Of a DNA stretch of 10,864 bases, positions 6,246 through 10,864 are shown in pieces. The notes under the pieces are model-generated. The model saw only the letters and a program-made list of their open reading frames with translations, searched no databases and was not told where the DNA came from. Each line of letters starts with the position of its first letter. Positions within the stretch are counted from its first letter, which is position 1. The stretch is taken from the NCBI GenBank assembly GCA_964370215.1, contig CAYJIM010000078.1, forward strand, positions 1-10,864, read 5' to 3'. The position numbers and the translations under genes were made by a program. This stretch comes from Massiliimalia sp964370215. Lineage in GTDB: Bacteria > Bacillota > Clostridia > Oscillospirales > Ruminococcaceae.

Positions 6246-6267
6246 ACAATAGAAACGGAGCACCCTT

Positions 6268-8178
6268 ATGGTTTTGTCTACCCACCAATTATACAAAAGT
6301 TTTGCCGATCAGGTCATTTTTGAAAACATCTCGCTCACCATTCAGGAGCGTGACCGCATCGGCTTTATCGGTGCCAACGGTGCCGGTAAAACCACCCTCT
6401 TGAACTGTATACTAGACCCCACCCTTGCCGACACCGGTGAGGTGTTTGTCGAGCGCGGTCAGACCATTGGTTACTTAAAACAAAATGCCGGCTTGAATCG
6501 AGAAGGCTGTATTTACGACGAGATGTTGTCGGTCTTTGCCGAGTTGTTGGCGGTGAAAGAGCAGATGACCACACTGGAGCACATCCTTGCGACTATGGCG
6601 GATCACGACACCGAAGAATATCACCACACCACCTCGCAGTATGCAAAACTTGCCAGTTTTTTTGAGGCACGTGAGGGGTATGGGATTGATGTGAAAATCA
6701 AAACGATTCTCACCGGTATGGGATTTTCCACCGCACAGTATGGCACGGCCATCGGCACGCTGTCGGGGGGTGAAAAAATGCGCCTTGCCATGGCGAAGTT
6801 GTTGCTGGAAGAGCCGTCGTTACTCATCCTCGACGAACCGACCAATCACCTCGATTTTCGTACCCTTGCATGGCTGGAGGATTACCTGCAAGACTACAAA
6901 GGTGCGATTTTGGTGGTGTCGCATGACCGTTATTTTTTGGACAAGATGGTCTCAAAAATTTGGGAAATTGCCAGAGGTGGGGTCACCGTTTACCCCGGCA
7001 ACTACACCAAGTTTAAGCTGTTAAAGCAAGAAAAGCTCGAGAGAGATTTGAAGGAATACGAGCAACAACAGCTGAAAATATCGTCGATGCAGACTTATGC
7101 TGAAAAGAATATTGCCAGAGCGTCTACCTCCAGTAGCGCCAAATCAAGACTGGCACAATTGGCACAAATGGAGGTGCTGGAAAAACCACACCTCTTTGAC
7201 AAGACCCCTTATTTTCGCTTCGACTACCAGACTACACCGGTCAAAGATGTGCTCACCGTCGAGCATTTGGATCTGGTGGTGGGAGAAGGGGCTGCGAAAA
7301 AAACACTCTGCACCGACCTCAATTTTGAGGTCAAACGAGGGGATCGCATCGCCCTGATTGGCCCGAATGGGATCGGTAAATCGACGATGCTGCGTGCCGT
7401 TTTGAACCAAACCGAAACGGCGACGGGGGATATTTTCTGGGGGCGCAATGTGCAGATTGCCTTTTACGAACAGGAGAATCAAAACCTCAACTTTGAACAG
7501 ACACTCCTCGAAGAGCTGTGGGGCAGACACCCCTCGATGCTGGAATTTCAGGTGCGCTCGATTTTGGGGCAGATGCTCATTTCCGACGATCAGATCTACA
7601 AAAAGGTGGCGAGTGTTTCAGGTGGGGAGCGTGCAAGGCTGGGGTTTGCTGTCATGATGACCGAAGGGGCAAACTTTTTGTTTTTTGATGAACCCACCAA
7701 CCACCTCGATTTGGCGAGCAAGGAAGCACTGGAACAGGCGTTACAAGCATTTGACGGCACGCTTTTATTTGTCTCACATGACCGTTACTTTTTAAACAAC
7801 ATCCCGAATAAAATTTGGGCACTGTCGGCTGAGGGGCTTTGTCAATTTGTCGGCAACTATGACGAGTACCTCGAGCAGTTGAAGCGTGCACCGAAGCCTG
7901 TTGAAACGGTAAGCGAAACGGCAAAGAGCGGGGAAAACGCCAGCCAGTACAACCGCTCCAAGCAACAGCGTGCCGCCGACGCGCGCCGCCGCAACCGCTT
8001 GAACGAATTGGAAAAATTGGTGGCGGCATTGGATGAAGAGATTGCCTTTTTGGAGGAACAAATCGCCGACCCTGCCGTCGGTGCAGACTACGAAAAGCTG
8101 CAATCCCTCTGCGCCCGTCTGGAAGAAGCGAAAGCGGAAAACGACGATGCCTCGGAAGAATGGTTGACATTGCTGTAA
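6268..8178 (+). CDS. ABC-F family ATPase (duplicated ATP-binding cassette, translation-factor type)
   Basis: A 636-residue soluble protein with two ATP-binding cassettes and no membrane segments, the ABC-F layout. Cassette 1 has Walker A GANGAGKTT (35-43), signature LSGGE (165-169) and Walker B ending D189-E190 in DEPTNHLD. Cassette 2 has GPNGIGKST (365-373), VSGGE (450-454) and D474-E475 in DEPTNHLD. A charged helical linker (about 240-330) corresponds to the P-site tRNA interaction motif, and the last 70 or so residues form a charged coiled coil (LNELEKLVAALDEEIAFLEEQ), as in YdiF/Uup. ABC-F proteins bind the ribosome E site and relieve stalled translation; some give antibiotic resistance. 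Length and coiled-coil tail favour a housekeeping YdiF/Uup-like role, but resistance cannot be excluded. GGAG (6257-6260) is 7 nt before the ATG. It follows the araC-type gene by 22 bp without a terminator, so read-through is likely. Confidence 0.93.
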   Translation: MVLSTHQLYKSFADQVIFENISLTIQERDRIGFIGANGAGKTTLLNCILDPTLADTGEVFVERGQTIGYLKQNAGLNREGCIYDEMLSVFAELLAVKEQMTTLEHILATMADHDTEEYHHTTSQYAKLASFFEAREGYGIDVKIKTILTGMGFSTAQYGTAIGTLSGGEKMRLAMAKLLLEEPSLLILDEPTNHLDFRTLAWLEDYLQDYKGAILVVSHDRYFLDKMVSKIWEIARGGVTVYPGNYTKFKLLKQEKLERDLKEYEQQQLKISSMQTYAEKNIARASTSSSAKSRLAQLAQMEVLEKPHLFDKTPYFRFDYQTTPVKDVLTVEHLDLVVGEGAAKKTLCTDLNFEVKRGDRIALIGPNGIGKSTMLRAVLNQTETATGDIFWGRNVQIAFYEQENQNLNFEQTLLEELWGRHPSMLEFQVRSILGQMLISDDQIYKKVASVSGGERARLGFAVMMTEGANFLFFDEPTNHLDLASKEALEQALQAFDGTLLFVSHDRYFLNNIPNKIWALSAEGLCQFVGNYDEYLEQLKRAPKPVETVSETAKSGENASQYNRSKQQRAADARRRNRLNELEKLVAALDEEIAFLEEQIADPAVGADYEKLQSLCARLEEAKAENDDASEEWLTLL

Positions 8179-8193
8179 ACACATCGCCCATCA

Positions 8194-8218
8194 GGTAGGG
8201 GTGATTCACGAATCGCCC
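8194..8218. repeat. GTAGGGG-type palindrome, copy A
   Basis: GGTAGGGG is followed by an inverted repeat: GGGTGATTC (8199-8207) pairs with GAATCGCCC (8210-8218) with one wobble position. It starts 15 nt past the ABC-F stop. It is part of the dispersed GTAGGGG family and has the same orientation as copy B, 54 bp away. Confidence 0.6.
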
Positions 8219-8247
8219 GCCGTTTGCCCACATTGTTTTCGTTGTGC

Positions 8248-8271
8248 GGTAGGGGCGATCTTTGGTCGTCC
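8248..8271. repeat. GTAGGGG-type palindrome, copy B
   Basis: GGTAGGGG followed by GGGCGATC (8253-8260) and GGTCGTCC (8264-8271), pairing with two wobble positions. It is the second tandem member in the spacer between the convergent ABC-F and permease genes. A short GTGTG/CACAC stem around five T follows at 8272-8286. Confidence 0.55.
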
Positions 8272-8289
8272 GTGTGTTTTTCACACCAT

Positions 8290-8329
8290 GACAAACCCCC
8301 ATCCAACAATCATTGGATGGGGGTTTGTC
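8290..8329. terminator. Long perfect hairpin between convergent genes
   Basis: A 17-bp perfect stem (GACAAACCCCCATCCAA at 8290-8306 with 8313-8329) has a 6-nt loop, CAATCA. It ends 10 nt beyond the permease stop on the minus strand and lies 111 nt past the ABC-F stop on the plus strand. No U tract follows on either strand, so it is an atypical intrinsic terminator. It may act in both directions or protect the 3' ends of mRNA. Confidence 0.65.
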
Positions 8330-8339
8330 GACGATTCGG

Positions 8340-9056
8340 TTAATTGCGGACATCTCGTGTCCGAAACAGCAGACAGGAGAGTAGTAGGGCGATTGCCGTA
8401 AAGATGACCGACAGGACAAGGTAGGCGACCGTCATCGTCGGGTCCAGTAGGTCACTGCCATTGGATTGTAGACCGACGGCAATGAGGGTGTAGGGGGTGA
8501 AAAACCACAGATCCACCGTGATGAGCATCAGTCCTGCAATGCCAAGCAAAAGGGCAAGGCCGACCGGTAGGGCAAAATTTCTCAGCCACAGTGACAGGAG
8601 CACCTGTACGGCAACCACCGAGACGATACCGAGACTGCCCTGCAAGATCCAAGAAAGGATTTGAAGGGGAAATCCCTCTAACCCGAGTGCTAGCCCACAC
8701 CCCAAAAACAGTACCGCCGTCAACGCCATAGCAAGGAGGGCAAATCCACTGCAAACGGTGAATTTTGCGGCGATGAGTGCCCCTCGTTTGACAGGGGTGG
8801 CGGCAAAGTTGTTCCAATTGCCTTCTTCCAATCGAAAGCTGTAGGAAACGATTAAGCCGATGAGGACCGGCAGGAAAAAGTAACTCAAAAAGAGGGTGTG
8901 CTGTGTCCACAAGCTGTACCAACCATCTTTGAGTACCCCTAAATTTTGGGCATAGTTGAAGGTGCCAAACACCGCCGACAGTACCGGCAGGACAAAAAAG
9001 GACAACAGCACCTTTGATTTTCTCAATTTCAAAAATTCCGCTTTGAGCAATTTCAT
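8340..9056 (-). CDS. ABC transporter permease, LanG/LanE-like
   Basis: A 238-residue integral membrane protein with about six hydrophobic helices, near residues 16-34, 54-72, 98-120, 128-150, 157-178 and 210-232. It begins MKLLKAEFLKLRKSK, the short basic amphipathic N-terminus typical of BcrB/LanE/LanG permeases. After helix 2 comes RLEEGNWNNFAATPVKR, matching the cytosolic coupling loop of lantibiotic-immunity permeases (E-x2-G then K/N-x-x-x-x-TP). The ATG at 9056 was preferred over an upstream in-frame one at 9098 because AGAGGTG lies just before it and it leaves a 1-nt gap to the preceding stop; the longer form would add 14 residues unlike the family. It would form the channel with the second permease and the ATPase upstream. 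The exact E or G type is uncertain. Confidence 0.85.
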   Translation of the reverse strand: MKLLKAEFLKLRKSKVLLSFFVLPVLSAVFGTFNYAQNLGVLKDGWYSLWTQHTLFLSYFFLPVLIGLIVSYSFRLEEGNWNNFAATPVKRGALIAAKFTVCSGFALLAMALTAVLFLGCGLALGLEGFPLQILSWILQGSLGIVSVVAVQVLLSLWLRNFALPVGLALLLGIAGLMLITVDLWFFTPYTLIAVGLQSNGSDLLDPTMTVAYLVLSVIFTAIALLLSCLLFRTRDVRN

Positions 9057-9057
9057 C

Positions 9058-9810
9058 TCACACCTCTTTTCTGTTGAAAAACAAAAGCGACAGGGCAAAC
9101 AACAGCGCTGTCACCGCACAAATACCGCCAAAGGAACCCCACTTGAAGGGTTCGACGTAGTAGGTGACCACCCGTGTGTCCACCTGCCAATCCATGCCCA
9201 CCGTCGACAGGTACATAAAGTAAGCACTGGGGATGAGGCGCATGATGACCGGTGGGAAGAAGGCGGATAAAAAGCCCAAAAACCCAACAACAATACCGAC
9301 GATAAAGGGGATGAACTGATTTTTAAAGGACAGGGCGAGTACCAAAAAAAGCACCACAAGCAAACTGCCCGTCGCTGTTTGCGACAGAAAGAAGGACAGC
9401 ATATCTGTCCACAAAAGGGCATCCTCAAAAGCCGCCAGCTGTCCCAGCAGGACGACAAATCCAATTTGTACCGCAACAAGCAGTGCCGAAAACAGCACAC
9501 AGAGAGCACCCTTTGCCGACAACAGGGCGGTCTTTTTTTGCATGGTGAATAAACTTTTGAAATGACTGCCCTTGTGTTCGATGTCGCAGATACGTGACAC
9601 CATCACCCCAATCATCACCGGAAAAAACAGGCTGTTGAGCAACGGCAGTTGATAAAACATCGTTTGAAAGCCCTGTGTTGCGAACGTATCGCCATTCCAA
9701 AAGAGTGCGAAAGAAAGCCAAAACAGCTCGACCAAGAGCATGACAAGGGCGATGAGAAGGGTGTGTTTTCGCCGCAGTTTCAAGCATTCTACCTGCCATG
9801 CACGCATCAT
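9058..9810 (-). CDS. ABC transporter permease, LanE/MutE-like
   Basis: A 250-residue membrane protein with about six hydrophobic helices. It starts MMRAWQVECLKLRRKHTLL and has CDIEHKGSHFKSLFTM after helix 2. This block parallels the coupling loop in the other permease and is characteristic of the ABC-2 type permeases of LanEG/BcrB systems. The start codon at 9808-9810 overlaps the ATPase stop (ATGA), with GAGGTG a few bases upstream inside the ATPase gene; a second ATG follows immediately. The 250-residue length is normal. The two permeases are distinct in sequence yet of equal architecture, as expected for a heterodimeric channel. The likely role is clearing a membrane-active peptide or related toxin from the membrane; the substrate is not visible. 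Confidence 0.86.
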   Translation of the reverse strand: MMRAWQVECLKLRRKHTLLIALVMLLVELFWLSFALFWNGDTFATQGFQTMFYQLPLLNSLFFPVMIGVMVSRICDIEHKGSHFKSLFTMQKKTALLSAKGALCVLFSALLVAVQIGFVVLLGQLAAFEDALLWTDMLSFFLSQTATGSLLVVLFLVLALSFKNQFIPFIVGIVVGFLGFLSAFFPPVIMRLIPSAYFMYLSTVGMDWQVDTRVVTYYVEPFKWGSFGGICAVTALLFALSLLFFNRKEV

Positions 9811-10709
9811 ACCGTCACCTCACTTGTGGTCATCTCCAAGAACAATTCCTCTAAACTTTTGCGGTGCTCGACAATGCGTGTCATGTAAATGTGGTGATGG
9901 CGCAATGCCTCCTGCATGGCGATCAACCCGTCAGTATCAACCGCCGGCAACGTCAACCCCTCTGCCGTTACCGTCACATCCGGCAAACAGCAGACCGCTC
10001 TTTGGTCGTCGGTGGTGGCAACCGACAGGTGGGGCTTGCTTTTTTCACGCAGACTGTCAAGCGTGCCCTCAAACAAAATCTTACCGTGATCGATGATGGA
10101 AACCACGTCGGCGATCTGCTCGATTTCGGAAAGTAGATGACTGGAGATGAGCACGGTGGTGTCGAGCAAGGCAGGCAGGCGCTTGATCAGGGCGCGAATC
10201 TCGGCAATCCCTGCCGGATCGAGTCCGTTGGTGGGCTCGTCCAACAGCAACAATTTGGGTTTGCCGAGTAGGGCATTTGCAATGCCCAGTCGCTGTTTCA
10301 TCCCCAGGGAAAATTTTGACACCTGCTTTTTGCCGGTATCTGTCAGCCCGACAATTTGTAGCACCTCAAAAATTTGACGTTTGTCGATGCCACGTAGCAC
10401 ACAAGTGATCTCCAAATTTTCATAGGCGGTAAGGTGTGCGTAATAGCTGGGGGTTTCGATGAGTGACCCGATCTGCGAGAGCAGATCCAAGCGGTTTTTC
10501 TCGCAAAGGGGGGAACCGAACAGTAAAATTTCCCCTTTTGTTTTCTTTGCAAGCCCTAGCATCATTTTCATTGTGGTGGTTTTGCCGGCACCGTTGGGGC
10601 CCAAAAACCCATACACACATCCCTTCGGAATGTGTAAGTCTACCCCATTGACCGAAGTTTCTTTGCCGTACCGTTTGGTTAACTTTTTCGTTTCGATGAT
10701 ATACTCCAT
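9807..10709 (-). CDS. ABC transporter ATP-binding protein, LanF/BcrA-like
   Basis: A 300-residue ATPase driving the two permeases encoded just downstream. It has Walker A GPNGAGKTT (37-45), signature SLGMKQR (134-140), Walker B LLLLDEPTNGLD (153-164) and the switch histidine H191. The region normally holding the Q-loop reads GSLIETPSYY, with Glu85 at the key place. LanF-type self-protection ATPases are known for such an E-loop, so this supports a role in defence against lantibiotic- or bacitracin-like peptides. The C-terminal 80 residues form the extra domain seen in BcrA/LanF proteins. AAGGAGG (10723-10717) lies 7 nt before the ATG. It is first in a tightly coupled operon: 4-nt overlap to permease one, 1-nt gap to permease two. 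No precursor peptide, modification enzyme or two-component system lies in the window; the divergent gene beyond the right edge could be a regulator. Confidence 0.92.
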   Translation of the reverse strand: MEYIIETKKLTKRYGKETSVNGVDLHIPKGCVYGFLGPNGAGKTTTMKMMLGLAKKTKGEILLFGSPLCEKNRLDLLSQIGSLIETPSYYAHLTAYENLEITCVLRGIDKRQIFEVLQIVGLTDTGKKQVSKFSLGMKQRLGIANALLGKPKLLLLDEPTNGLDPAGIAEIRALIKRLPALLDTTVLISSHLLSEIEQIADVVSIIDHGKILFEGTLDSLREKSKPHLSVATTDDQRAVCCLPDVTVTAEGLTLPAVDTDGLIAMQEALRHHHIYMTRIVEHRKSLEELFLEMTTSEVTV

Positions 10710-10767
10710 ACTGCATCCTCCTTTTTTCTTTATGTTACCAGTGCAACCTTACACCTTGCTGACATGC

Positions 10768-10786
10768 CCTTTAAGATTACCTTAAT
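10768..10786 (-). promoter_or_regulatory. Candidate OmpR-family response-regulator site upstream of the ABC operon
   Basis: On the minus strand TTAAGG and TTAAAGG form a direct repeat whose starts are exactly 11 bp apart (TTAAGGTAATCTTAAAGG). One-helical-turn direct repeats are typical of OmpR/PhoB-family response regulators, which often control peptide-antibiotic ABC transporters next to their kinase. It lies 59 nt before the ATPase start. I see no good -35/-10 pair for the operon: an extended -10-like TGGTAACAT (10740-10732) is very close to the ribosome site. This would fit an activated promoter, but it is unproven. Confidence 0.4.
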
Positions 10787-10801
10787 GTTTTTTGATGGGA
10801 C

Positions 10802-10830
10802 TTTCTTGTATTGCAATTTTATGGTACACT
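10802..10830 (+). promoter_or_regulatory. Extended -10 promoter directed out of the window
   Basis: TGGTACACT (10822-10830) is an extended -10 with TACACT as the hexamer. The -35 position 17 bp upstream (TTTCTT) is poor. It points right, divergent from the ABC operon, and should start transcription at about 10836, inside the heptamer array. The gene it serves lies beyond the window. Confidence 0.45.
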
Positions 10831-10834
10831 AAAT

Positions 10835-10864
10835 AGTGAAGAGTGAAGAGTGAAGAGTGAAGAG
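10835..10864 (+). repeat. GTGAAGA-type heptamer tandem repeat (array 3)
   Basis: Four identical AGTGAAG units (10835-10862) plus two bases run to the window end and probably continue. It is the most regular of the three arrays. It begins 4 nt after a promoter -10 box, as array 2 begins 6 nt after one. It is inverted relative to array 1 at the other edge of the window. Confidence 0.88.

Noticed and set aside
6268..8178. Calling the ABC-F gene an antibiotic-resistance factor
   Set aside because: The Walker motifs, linker and coiled-coil tail fit housekeeping YdiF/Uup-like members equally well or better. Resistance subtype cannot be judged without a phylogeny.
7652..8419. 255-codon minus-strand frame over the end of the ABC-F gene and the repeat spacer
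   Set aside because: It passes through repeats and the hairpin and overlaps both the ABC-F and permease coding regions. The product is Arg/Ser/Pro-rich with no motif.
9057..9098. Longer start for the downstream permease at 9098
   Set aside because: It would overlap the preceding permease by 41 nt and add a Cys-rich 14-residue stretch. The ATG at 9056 has its own ribosome site and the expected basic N-terminus.

Overview
The window looks like chromosomal DNA from a Gram-positive anaerobe of the class Clostridia, possibly an uncultured gut Oscillospiraceae/Ruminococcaceae relative. The clues are strong AGGAGG-type ribosome sites, a ferredoxin-dependent indolepyruvate oxidoreductase typical of strict anaerobes, a GH4 alpha-galactosidase, a LanFEG-like ABC transporter, and dispersed intergenic repeats (GTAGGGG palindromes and GTGAAGA heptamers). 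This placement is an inference; no rRNA or other phylogenetic marker is present.

Left third (1-3347, + strand): a HAD-family phosphatase overlaps indolepyruvate:ferredoxin oxidoreductase alpha (iorA) by 4 nt, and the beta subunit (iorB) follows 15 nt later. This is a tight three-gene unit for oxidising aryl-pyruvates from aromatic amino acids with ferredoxin as electron acceptor. It probably continues from genes left of the window, since no promoter is visible before the first gene.

3348-3616 is a 269-bp intergenic stretch between convergent genes and is packed with inverted repeats. It has a strand-asymmetric hairpin, an iorAB terminator, a larger nested structure (3386-3544) closed by a long imperfect inverted repeat with two hairpins inside, and a terminator for the convergent gene.

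Middle (3617-8178): a GH4 alpha-galactosidase (melA, - strand) diverges from an AraC-family regulator (+ strand). The shared 253-bp intergenic region holds a promoter for each gene, TTGTA repeats that may be the regulator's operators, and a 62-bp hairpin repeat in the regulator's leader. An ABC-F ATPase follows the regulator after 22 bp.

Right third (8179-10709): after a repeat-rich spacer with a 17-bp hairpin comes a convergent - strand operon encoding one ATPase and two permeases. Its gene order, sizes, overlaps and E-loop fit the LanFEG/BcrAB group of peptide-antibiotic self-protection or export transporters. Its upstream region carries an 11-bp-phased direct repeat resembling an OmpR-family response-regulator site. 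A divergent promoter there fires out of the window through a GTGAAGA heptamer array.

The protein genes belong to known families, and none appears broken. The least explained material is intergenic: the nested structure at 3386-3544, and heptamer arrays placed at the predicted transcription start of two promoters. I do not see a clear undescribed protein system.
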